Origin: Planctomycetaceae bacterium
GTDB taxonomy: Bacteria; Planctomycetota; Planctomycetia; Pirellulales; Thermoguttaceae
Length of the DNA: 7,647 nucleotides
Direction: 5' to 3'
Assembly: GCA_031283825.1 (NCBI GenBank)
Contig: JAITAZ010000607.1
Location: 1 to 7,647, forward strand
A program made the translations under genes and the position numbers. The first letter of the stretch is position 1; every line of letters begins with the position of its first letter. The notes below the pieces were generated by a model. The model saw only the letters and a list, made by a program, of their open reading frames with translations, was not told the origin of the DNA and did no database searches. Of this stretch, positions 1 through 6,766 are shown piece by piece.

Positions 1-3000
1 CATCGCTACAAAAAAGAAGAAATCGCTACAGCACCATTCGAAAACTACGACCTCGTCATGCTTCGCGGAATGGGTTGGCAACCTAACGATTCCGAAATCA
101 ATAACGTCAAAAAAGCCGCTCAACTCGGCGCATGGATTCAAGTCTCCGCCGCTACACGAAAATCAACCGAAGACCTTAACAATATCCCAAAAGAAATCGC
201 CCAAAAATTCTCCGCCTACACCACCGCCGGAGGCGCCGAAAATCTCGGAAATGGATTAAAATATCTCGCCCGCGAACTCAAAGGTTACAACACAAATATC
301 CCCGAACCAAAACAACGCCCACAACACGGATTCTTCCACCTCAACGGAAAACTCTACGAAACTCTTCAAGAATACGAAAATTATCTCGATAACACTTACC
401 CAAAACTTCCCCAAAACGCACCACGAATCGTCTTGACCGGCGCATTCGTAAATTTTTACGACACTCTTGAACGAGACGCTATCGATCTAATTAACAAAAA
501 ATTAGCCGAATCAGGTTGCAGAGTTTACTCACTCGCCGGAATGATGAACTCAAAAGAACAACTCGAAAAAATCAAACCAGACCTGATTCTCTTCACGCCA
601 ATGGGAAGCCTCATGGGAAACGAAACCGTTAAATTTCTAGCCGAACAAAATATCCCCTGTATCGCTATGATCAATATTATGGAGTCAAAAGAAAATTGGC
701 TCGACGAACCCTCCGCAATGTCCGGCGGATTCATGGGACAATCAATAGTCGTCCCCGAACTCGACGGAGTAATCGAACCCATCGCAATCGCCGCACGCTC
801 CATAAACGAAAACGGTCTGTCCATAAGATCGCCAATCGAATCCAGAGTCAACATGCTTGTCAAAAGAGTAAATCGATGGATCACCCTACAACGAAAATCC
901 AACGCCGATAAACGAGTCGTTATCGTTTACTACAAAGCACCAGGTCACTCCCCACTCGGCGCAGCAGGTATGGAAACTATCGACTCTCTGTTCAACGTTC
1001 TCAAAAGAATGCAAGACGAAGGCTACAATCTCGGAGGACGATTGCCCGAAAACTCAAAACAACTCGCCGAACTCATCCAGAAAGAAGGTTGCACCATCGG
1101 AGGATGGGCACAAGGAACTTGGGAAAAATATCTACAAGAAGGAGACCCCGTTTACATCCCCGCCGAAGAATACGCCGCATGGCTGCAAAAAGATTTGCCC
1201 GAACCAAATCGAAAAGCACTAATTAAAATCTGGGGCGATATTCCGGGAAAACAAAACACTATCCAAAAAGACGGCAAACCATACTTGATTGTTACACGAG
1301 TAAAATTAGGAAACATCGCTCTCATGCCACTTCCAAGCGTCGCGATTATCTCCGGCGACGCAAGCGAATCAGCGACGTCAAATATTAACCCGCAAACAGA
1401 CAATCAAACTAACTCGTCAAGTTCGCCGATGAATGCAAATAATGCCGGCGGAGTTGCGAATCAGAATGTTACAGTCAAAGAAAACGAAGGAGTTGTCGCC
1501 GACGAAATGTCCGCCGTACATGGAACGAATCAACCGCCGCCGCATTCGTATCTTGGCGCGTACCTTTGGATTCGCAACGGATTTCACGCCGACGCAATGG
1601 TACACTTCGGAACACACGGCTCAATGGAATTTACTAAAGGAAAATCAGTAGCGTTAAGCGACTCTTGTTATCCGACAATTCTCACCGGAGATATGCCTCA
1701 TATTTATCCGTATATAATAAACAATATCGGAGAAGCATTAATCGCAAAAAGAAGAGCAAGCGCAGTAACTATTTCTCATCTAACTCCGCCGTTCACCAAA
1801 GCCGAAATCTACGGAGACATCGGAAAAATCAGCGATAAAATTCACGACTTCAAAACGGTCGAAGGCGATTCGCTCAAAACTGAATTGATAATCTCACTAA
1901 CCGAAATCGTGCGGAAAAACGATATGTTCAAAGAAATCGGATTCAAAGAAAATCCGCCCGAAAATTATCTGCTAAACCAAAACGATATCGAAAAACTAGA
2001 CGAATACATCGACCATCTCGCCGACATAAATATCCAAGACGGTTTACACGTTATCGGGCGAAGTTGGAACGACGAACAAATCGCCGACACCGTTGTCGCT
2101 ATGCTAGGCGAACCGGCAATCGAAAAAATTATAAAAATCCGAGAATCAAAAAGAATAGAAAATCTGCCAGATAACAACGCCGACGCTATAAAATTCTTTG
2201 TTCGCGAAGTTCTAGCCGGAAAAATTAAATACAATAAATCAGAAATTATCAAAACAGAAAATAAACCAAATGATAAAACTCAAGACAAAAATAAAATTCA
2301 ACAAGACCAAAATCCAAATAAAAAAGATCAAGAAAGAAATATCGTAACAAAAAATACTAATGCTGATTCAAAGGCGGAAACTTCAACTCAACCTTCGGGT
2401 CAACATCCAACTCACCCGCAAGGAATGCCGCCAATGATGGGAAATACGAGCGGCGGAATGAACGGAATGAGCGGTGGCGGCGGAAGACGCGGCGGAGGAA
2501 TGAACGGCGGACAATCACGCTGGGGTGAAATTACCGGCGCGCCGAAAAAACTCGACGAGTCGACTGATCCGTATGTTGCTTTGATTGACGCGAGTATATT
2601 TCACGCGAACAATCTTGCCGAATCGACGGAAAACGAGTTAATCCGATTTATCGTTGCGCTAAATGGCGGATATGTTCCCCCGTCATCCGGCGGAGACGTG
2701 ATATTTAATCCCGATTCAGCACCGACAGGACGCAATATCGCGTCTGTGAATTTGGAGCAGACGCCGACGGTTGAGTCTTATAAGGTCGGCGTGAAGTTGA
2801 CGGAAAAAGTTTTATCCGATTTCAACTCGCAAAATTCCGGACGTTATCCGCGTCGTGTTGCGTGTACATTTTGGGGAGGAGAATACATTCGGACGCGAGG
2901 CGTCGTGTTGGCTCAAGCGTTGTACTTGATGGGATTGAAACCGCGTCGAGATAGTCGGAATATAGTTTACGATGTCGAGGTAATTCCGTCGGAAGAGTTG

Positions 3001-4236
3001 GGTCGTCCGCGAATAGACATTGTTGCGCAAACGTCGGGTCAATTTCGCGACGCCGCTTTAGGAAGAATAGAATTACTCGACAAAGCAGTACGATTAGTTG
3101 CAGAATTGCCGGAGGAAAAATATCCGAATTATGTCAAGGAAAATTCGTTGCTGACAGAAGAGGAATTAAAACGAGACGGAATCGCGCCGGCAGAAGCTCG
3201 CGAGTATTCGACGGCGAGAATTTTTGGTTCTCCGAGCGGCGATTACGGAACAGGGATTCGCGGAATGGTTGACAACGCGGGAACGGAGTCGGGCGAGCGA
3301 ATTGCGGACAGATATATTCGTAACATGAGCGGAATGTATCGCAACGGCAAGGTCTGGGGTGTTCCGGTTCGCGGATTATTTGAGTCGCAACTTCGCGGGA
3401 CGGAAGTGATGATTCAATCGATGTCGTCAAACACGTGGGGACCTCTCACTCTTGATCATGTTTACGAGTTCAACACGTTGGCGTTAGCGATTAGAGAAAA
3501 AACCGGAACAGACCCGAATATTTGGTTTAGCGACATGCGTAATCCGACGTCTGCGAGAGCGGTAACGGCGACTCAAGCGATTCGCGAGGAGGCGAGGTCG
3601 TCGATTTGGAATCCGAAATATATTTCGGGTTTGCAGCGCGAGGGCGCGGGCGGCGCGGCGAGTTTAGTTGAGCCGATGCGAAACATGCGTGGATGGAATG
3701 TTGTTCAGCCGTCGTCGATTGATCAATCTTTGTGGAGTGAGATGTATTCGGTTTATATTGAGGACAAACATGGATTGAAGTTGAAGGAATATTTTGAAAC
3801 GAAAAATCCATACGCGTTGCAAGACATGACGGCGGTTTTGTTGGATGTAATTCGCAAAGGAATGTGGGAGGCGGACGATTCGGTGAAGAAACGTTTAGCG
3901 GAGTTGCATGTTGAGATGGTGGAGAAACACGGCGCGGGATGTTCTGCGGACACGTGTGGAGATCGACAACTTCATGCGTTTATAGGCGACATTTTGGACG
4001 TAGTTCCGTCGAATTATCAAGCTGCGTTGAGTCAAGTTTTGCAAGCCAAAGGCGGAAAGAAACCGGAGGTCGAGGGAATGCAGTTGGAGGAAAAAATAGA
4101 TTTACTAAAACAAACCAACAAAGACACAATGGCGTCTGCTCCATTTTTTGTAACGATAATAGTTTTCGGCATGTCGCTAGTAATGTTCTGCGGATTCACA
4201 AGAGGTCTATCAAAACGACGACAGATTAAATTGTAA
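1..4236 (+). CDS. CobN/BchH/HmuS-type tetrapyrrole chelatase large subunit, membrane-anchored (5' partial)
   Basis: The frame is open from base 1 (HRYKKEEIATAPFENYDLVM...), so the true start lies upstream and the ATG at 58 is internal. The 1411 visible codons exceed a typical CobN (about 1250 residues), mainly because of two low-complexity insertions. CobN-family landmarks appear in order: an APGHSPLGAAGMETIDSL segment (about 934-990), PPPH (1534-1545), HFGTHGSMEF (1603-1632), PTGRN (2722-2736), GRPRIDIVAQTSGQFRD (3001-3051), ARIFGSPSGDYGTG (3214-3255) and a CSADTC pair of cysteines (codons 3940 and 3955). The family inserts or removes a metal in a tetrapyrrole: cobalt (CobN), magnesium (BchH), or iron removal from heme (HmuS of Bacteroidetes). 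A hydrophobic helix at 4141-4197 is followed by a basic tail (RGLSKRRQIK), which predicts a membrane anchor with the tail in the cytoplasm. That anchor favours an HmuS-like over a soluble CobN role, but no chelatase partner or heme-uptake gene is visible. The family call is firm; the substrate is unknown. Confidence 0.9.
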   Translation, partial: HRYKKEEIATAPFENYDLVMLRGMGWQPNDSEINNVKKAAQLGAWIQVSAATRKSTEDLNNIPKEIAQKFSAYTTAGGAENLGNGLKYLARELKGYNTNIPEPKQRPQHGFFHLNGKLYETLQEYENYLDNTYPKLPQNAPRIVLTGAFVNFYDTLERDAIDLINKKLAESGCRVYSLAGMMNSKEQLEKIKPDLILFTPMGSLMGNETVKFLAEQNIPCIAMINIMESKENWLDEPSAMSGGFMGQSIVVPELDGVIEPIAIAARSINENGLSIRSPIESRVNMLVKRVNRWITLQRKSNADKRVVIVYYKAPGHSPLGAAGMETIDSLFNVLKRMQDEGYNLGGRLPENSKQLAELIQKEGCTIGGWAQGTWEKYLQEGDPVYIPAEEYAAWLQKDLPEPNRKALIKIWGDIPGKQNTIQKDGKPYLIVTRVKLGNIALMPLPSVAIISGDASESATSNINPQTDNQTNSSSSPMNANNAGGVANQNVTVKENEGVVADEMSAVHGTNQPPPHSYLGAYLWIRNGFHADAMVHFGTHGSMEFTKGKSVALSDSCYPTILTGDMPHIYPYIINNIGEALIAKRRASAVTISHLTPPFTKAEIYGDIGKISDKIHDFKTVEGDSLKTELIISLTEIVRKNDMFKEIGFKENPPENYLLNQNDIEKLDEYIDHLADINIQDGLHVIGRSWNDEQIADTVVAMLGEPAIEKIIKIRESKRIENLPDNNADAIKFFVREVLAGKIKYNKSEIIKTENKPNDKTQDKNKIQQDQNPNKKDQERNIVTKNTNADSKAETSTQPSGQHPTHPQGMPPMMGNTSGGMNGMSGGGGRRGGGMNGGQSRWGEITGAPKKLDESTDPYVALIDASIFHANNLAESTENELIRFIVALNGGYVPPSSGGDVIFNPDSAPTGRNIASVNLEQTPTVESYKVGVKLTEKVLSDFNSQNSGRYPRRVACTFWGGEYIRTRGVVLAQALYLMGLKPRRDSRNIVYDVEVIPSEELGRPRIDIVAQTSGQFRDAALGRIELLDKAVRLVAELPEEKYPNYVKENSLLTEEELKRDGIAPAEAREYSTARIFGSPSGDYGTGIRGMVDNAGTESGERIADRYIRNMSGMYRNGKVWGVPVRGLFESQLRGTEVMIQSMSSNTWGPLTLDHVYEFNTLALAIREKTGTDPNIWFSDMRNPTSARAVTATQAIREEARSSIWNPKYISGLQREGAGGAASLVEPMRNMRGWNVVQPSSIDQSLWSEMYSVYIEDKHGLKLKEYFETKNPYALQDMTAVLLDVIRKGMWEADDSVKKRLAELHVEMVEKHGAGCSADTCGDRQLHAFIGDILDVVPSNYQAALSQVLQAKGGKKPEVEGMQLEEKIDLLKQTNKDTMASAPFFVTIIVFGMSLVMFCGFTRGLSKRRQIKL
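1354..1500 (+). other. Low-complexity Asn/Ser/Gln insertion in the chelatase
   Basis: About 49 codons rich in Asn, Ser, Thr and Gln lie between the ALMPLP strand (ending near 1335) and the conserved VHGTNQPPPH segment (from about 1516). In ordinary CobN proteins these two conserved blocks are much closer together, so this looks like a disordered surface loop. No motif is recognised. The boundaries are approximate because no alignment could be run. Confidence 0.6.
2239..2520 (+). other. Charged then Gly/Met-rich insertion in the chelatase
   Basis: A linker of about 94 codons splits the conserved chelatase core. Its first half is Lys/Asp/Gln/Asn-rich, and its second half (2401-2514) is Gly-rich with six Met codons (2425, 2434, 2437, 2458, 2467, 2500), two His and several Pro. 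Conserved sequence resumes at WGEITGAPKKLDESTDPYVALIDAS. It is probably disordered. The Met and His content could weakly bind metal or heme, which is inference only. Confidence 0.65.
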
Positions 4237-4311
4237 GTAATATATCAGTGGAATTATTTTAACAGCATTGTATTTTCTTTGAGTTGTAGATTTTTCAGTT
4301 GATATATTACT
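4236..4311. repeat. 12-bp perfect inverted repeat starting on the chelatase stop codon
   Basis: AGTAATATATCA (4236-4247) is exactly complementary to TGATATATTACT (4300-4311), with 52 bases between. The left arm begins at the last base of the stop codon. The stem is A+T-rich, its loop is long and only a few A/T bases follow, so it is a poor classical intrinsic terminator. It could be a weak mRNA 3'-end stem, a protein-binding site, or the ends of a small element. Confidence 0.55.
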
Positions 4312-4330
4312 AAAAACCATATTATTTTTT

Positions 4331-4376
4331 GGGGGGACAAAGGGGACGTTGGGGACTTAGGGGACACTGGGGACAC
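4331..4376 (+). repeat. Five-unit GGGGACNNN 9-bp repeat array, potential G-quadruplex
   Basis: GGGGAC occurs at 4333, 4342, 4351, 4360 and 4369, exactly nine bases apart, with variable triplets AAA, GTT, TTA, ACT and ACA. Five G-runs of at least four bases separated by five-base spacers satisfy the usual G-quadruplex pattern on the + strand. An inverted array lies at 4497-4532, so the pair can also fold back as a long hairpin. Confidence 0.8.
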
Positions 4377-4496
4377 ACTAATTTAAAAACCATGATTAAC
4401 GACTCAACTGAAGACAACAGCTTTTTAAAAAGAGAAATTTTTTTCTTTTAAATTTTGTCTCCTCCGAGCCATTAATCCCAGATTTCAAACAAGAAC

Positions 4497-4532
4497 GTCC
4501 CCAGCGTCCCCAATGTCCCCTAAGTCCCCCCC
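4497..4532 (-). repeat. Four-unit inverted GGGGACNNN array, potential minus-strand G-quadruplex
   Basis: GTCCCC occurs at 4497, 4506, 4515 and 4524, again with a strict nine-base period, and ends in a run of seven C. Read on the minus strand the triplets are TTA, ATT, GCT and GTT. The GGGGACTTAGGGGACA stretch matches the left array at 4351-4366 exactly, and the following unit is nearly the same. With 4331-4376 it bounds a 202-bp segment that has imperfect terminal inverted repeats, like a small non-autonomous element. Confidence 0.8.
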
Positions 4533-4564
4533 AAAAATTATCTTTTGCTTTTTAAAACCATATT

Positions 4565-4660
4565 ATTTTTTTGTAACCGCTCACGTTCACAAGAAAAAAA
4601 TCCTACGCCCTTTCATGGCTTAGGAAATTTTCTCTTGCGTATGAACGGTTACAAAAAATA
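4565..4660. repeat. Long imperfect palindrome with TTGTAACCG ends
   Basis: TTGTAACCG (4571-4579) pairs with CGGTTACAA (4646-4654), flanked by T-rich and A-rich ends that extend the pairing to about 4565 and 4660. Inside, TCCTA (4601-4605) pairs with TAGGA (4621-4625) and GCC (4607-4609) with GGC (4617-4619), around a loop at 4610-4616. The whole segment can fold into one mismatched hairpin ending 35 bases before the glycosyltransferase start. It resembles a dispersed palindromic repeat or a miniature element. It could also affect transcription of the downstream gene, but I see no convincing promoter in it. Confidence 0.65.
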
Positions 4661-4694
4661 AAACTCGCAGCAATCGCGTAACATGAGTTATTAA

Positions 4695-6329
4695 ATGGAT
4701 CGTCTATTATTTTTTTTGTTTTTTTTCTTTTTTCTTTTTGTGTCGTGGGCGATGCCTCTTACTTGGGACGAGGGCGAAATTTCTAAACGGTCTGATGAAA
4801 TATTTACAAAATGGAACGGGACAATCAATAACGAAGGTCATCCGCAATTGCCGGTAATTCTTGCGGCGGCGGGGAAAATTCTTTTGCCGAAAAAGTTTTT
4901 TTCTAAAAAATTTCGGTTGCGGTTTTTTTCGATATTTTTTATTTCTCTTTCGTTTACGTTTTTATTTTCTCGATTGCGTCGTGAGTTTAATTCGACCGCC
5001 GCGTGGTTGTCGATTCTTTCGATTCTTTTGATTCCGAGACTTTTCGCGTTATTGCAAATTGCAACTTGGGATTCGTGTTTGATTGCGTCTTGGAATTGTT
5101 GTTTAGCGTTTTTTCCGACTTCGTTAAAAAGCAAACGCGAGACGGCGGTTTTCGGATTTTGTTTAGGTCTTTTGTTTTCTAGCAAGTTTACAGGTTTTAC
5201 GATTTCGATAGCATTTATTGTCTGGACAATTTTTGTTTGGACGCCGGATAAGCCGCCGCGAAAAATTGATATTTTGAAACGTCTATTTATTGTAACGATA
5301 ATTTCGTTGTTGACTTTTTTTGTATTGAATCCTCCTCTTTGGTCGAATCCATTGGGCGGGATTTTTTGTTTTTTTTCGCTTAATATTTTTCGGGAGATTG
5401 ATATTCCGATAATGTTTCTTGGTCAGATTTATGATTTACGTCGTCCTCTTCCGTTTTACAACACAATATTTTGGACAATTATAACGATACCTTTAGGTTT
5501 GCTTTTTTTCTTTTTAATTGGTTTATTTTCGATTTTATTTCGATTGATTAAACGTAACGAAAATTCATCGCGAGAAATACAAGAGTTGCGATTCGAGACG
5601 CTTTTGATTTTTAACATGTTGATACTGCTCATAATACGGGCGACGCCTTTTGCGCCTTCGCATGACGGCGTAAGACTTTTTGCAGGTTCGTATATTTTTT
5701 TAGGAATTATTTCAGGACTTGGCGCGTCAAAGATTTGGCGATCTTGCGGCGGCGTGGATAGAGGCGGCTGCGGCGGCGGAATTTTTGTAACGAAAAAGAT
5801 TTTACGTCGAGTTTTTGTCGTGATAATTTTTGCGGTATCGACATTTAACGTCTTTTGGTATGCGCCGCAGTGGTTATCGTTTTATAATTTCGCGGTTGGC
5901 GGATTATCAGGAGCGGTCAAAATCGGCATGGAAGCAACTTATTACTGGGACGGATTCGATAGAGAAACAATAGATTGGTTAAATAAAAATACCAACAAAA
6001 ACGAATTGATCTTATTTGCAAAATTCTCGCCGGACACTTTTGAAATTTATCGCGAAGACGGCGTCTTAATACCGGAATTTTACGTATATTCGGATTCAGA
6101 CGATGAAAAAAATGTAGATTATAAATTAAACAAAGCCAAACGAATCAGATATTATGTAACTCAAAACAGAGCCGGTTTACAATCAGATGTAGATTTATTT
6201 TTCAAACGCCGCTCAAAACCTGTTTACATTAAAACAATCCGCAAAACCGGATTCGGCGCTTGGAATCTGGGAACCGTGCCAATTTTAGAAATCTACGATG
6301 TAAAGTTAGTTGATAAAAATAAAAATTGA
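4695..6329 (+). CDS. Polytopic GT39/PMT_2-type membrane glycosyltransferase
   Basis: This 544-residue protein has about ten hydrophobic segments between residues 1 and 410, then a soluble C-terminal part of about 130 residues. The layout fits GT-C enzymes of the PMT/ArnT type, which move a sugar from a polyprenyl-phosphate donor to lipid or protein on the outer face of the membrane. Residues D25-E26 (TWDEGE), just after the first helix, match the acidic motif of the first external loop, and EGHP (47-50) matches the HPP-like motif that follows it. SHDGVRLF (322-329), YYWD (416-419) and YYVTQNRAG (486-494) resemble planctomycete members as I recall them. A Cys/Gly-rich stretch (350-362) is a small low-complexity insertion. 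The ATG directly abuts an in-frame TAA (4692-4694), so it is the earliest possible start; no Shine-Dalgarno sequence is seen. Acceptor and donor are unknown. Confidence 0.8.
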   Translation: MDRLLFFLFFFFFLFVSWAMPLTWDEGEISKRSDEIFTKWNGTINNEGHPQLPVILAAAGKILLPKKFFSKKFRLRFFSIFFISLSFTFLFSRLRREFNSTAAWLSILSILLIPRLFALLQIATWDSCLIASWNCCLAFFPTSLKSKRETAVFGFCLGLLFSSKFTGFTISIAFIVWTIFVWTPDKPPRKIDILKRLFIVTIISLLTFFVLNPPLWSNPLGGIFCFFSLNIFREIDIPIMFLGQIYDLRRPLPFYNTIFWTIITIPLGLLFFFLIGLFSILFRLIKRNENSSREIQELRFETLLIFNMLILLIIRATPFAPSHDGVRLFAGSYIFLGIISGLGASKIWRSCGGVDRGGCGGGIFVTKKILRRVFVVIIFAVSTFNVFWYAPQWLSFYNFAVGGLSGAVKIGMEATYYWDGFDRETIDWLNKNTNKNELILFAKFSPDTFEIYREDGVLIPEFYVYSDSDDEKNVDYKLNKAKRIRYYVTQNRAGLQSDVDLFFKRRSKPVYIKTIRKTGFGAWNLGTVPILEIYDVKLVDKNKN

Positions 6330-6330
6330 T

Positions 6331-6492
6331 CAGGTAGGCGACGTAGGTTCGCGACCTTTCGCCGAAAGGTCGCGTTGCCGAAGGCAACGATAAAATGGAT
6401 TCGACAATAATTAAAATCAATTCAGATTTACCGTCGGCTAACGCCGACGCGACCTTTCGGCGAAAGGTTGCGAACCTACGGTCGCCTACCTG
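6331..6492. repeat. Nested palindromic repeat after the glycosyltransferase
   Basis: The outer arms 6331-6349 (CAGGTAGGCGACGTAGGTT) and 6473-6492 are complementary apart from one extra base. Four hairpins sit inside: 6350-6374 (12-base arms around one base), 6373-6389 (CGTTGCC, loop GAA), 6432-6438 with 6443-6449 (CGTCGGC, loop TAAC) and 6448-6472 (12-base arms). The first and last are near copies of each other, both carrying CGACCTTTCG. It starts two bases after the stop codon. It is probably a dispersed intergenic palindrome that may also stabilise or end the mRNA; there is no immediate T-tract. Confidence 0.75.
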
Positions 6493-6530
6493 AGTCGGCG
6501 GTCGCCTACCAGAGTCGGCGGTCGCCTTTT
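6479..6530 (+). repeat. 20-bp tandem repeat, about 2.5 copies
   Basis: CGGTCGCCTACC followed by (T/A)GAGTCGG occurs at 6479-6498 and 6499-6518, and a third partial unit begins at 6519 as CGGTCGCC before running into TTTTATTT. The first unit overlaps the right arm of the nested palindrome, so the array looks like local duplication of that arm. The final GTCGCCTTTT can pair with AGGCGAC at 6336-6342 and then has a T-tract, so it might act as a terminator for the gene before it. Confidence 0.7.
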
Positions 6531-6766
6531 ATTTCTAAAAACCCCAATGCTAATAATTATAATTTTTACAATTTTACTAATTAAAACGATTAAATTGTCC
6601 GATATAGACGTGAAGGGTTTCCGGCTTCTCTTTTAATTGCAAAAATAAAAATATTAAATCAGTCGGCGCAACTCTCAATCGCTGAAATTGTTCTTTTTCT
6701 TGACGCTAATGAAATTATGCAAATTCCAAATAAAATCAATAAATCAATAAATCAATAAATACTCAA
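6531..6766. other. A+T-rich non-coding spacer before the WD40 gene
   Basis: I find no gene, RNA gene or convincing promoter here. The only clear structure is the 8-bp tandem repeat at its 3' end. The promoter and leader of the WD40 gene presumably lie in this stretch. Confidence 0.5.
6733..6760 (+). repeat. AAATCAAT 8-bp tandem repeat, 3.5 copies, upstream of the WD40 start
   Basis: Perfect units lie at 6733-6740, 6741-6748 and 6749-6756, with a half unit at 6757-6760. The array ends six bases before the ATG and occupies the place where a ribosome binding site would sit. It supplies an in-frame TAA at 6740-6742, which blocks upstream starts. Changes in copy number would alter the leader length but not the reading frame of the gene. 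Confidence 0.8.

Larger units (their letters stand above)
4313..4571. repeat. 18-bp direct repeats flanking a 223-bp insert-like segment
   Basis: The sequence AAAACCATATTATTTTTT occurs identically at 4313-4330 and 4554-4571. A partial third copy (AAAAACCAT followed by GATTA) lies at 4385-4398. The first copy runs straight into the GGGGAC array and the second straight into the TTGTAACCG hairpin. Either a 241-bp unit was inserted or duplicated here, or the repeat is a module that precedes several elements in this genome. No transposase is encoded inside. Confidence 0.6.

Noticed and set aside
58..60. ATG at 58 as the chelatase start
   Set aside because: The same frame is open and protein-like back to base 1 (ATAPFENYDLVM), so this Met is internal.
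3134..3430. Minus-strand ORF of 98 codons inside the chelatase, and the other antisense ORFs within the coding regions
   Set aside because: They lie wholly or mostly opposite strong conserved coding sequence and their translations resemble no protein family.
4392..4451. 19-codon ORF (MINDSTEDNSF...) between the two GGGGAC arrays
   Set aside because: Too short, no ribosome binding site, no recognisable product, and it overlaps a partial repeat copy.
4635..4665. Sigma-70-like promoter (TTGCGT and a TAAAAC box) before the glycosyltransferase
   Set aside because: Both boxes are poor matches and lie within the hairpin arm and an A-rich tract, so chance is the better explanation.
4683..4694. Three-codon leader ORF (ATG AGT TAT TAA) whose stop abuts the glycosyltransferase start
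   Set aside because: A minimal ORF of this size is expected by chance; nothing shows translation or coupling.
6331..6530. CRISPR array
   Set aside because: The repeat unit is a 20-bp contiguous tandem with no spacers, and the rest is inverted repeats.
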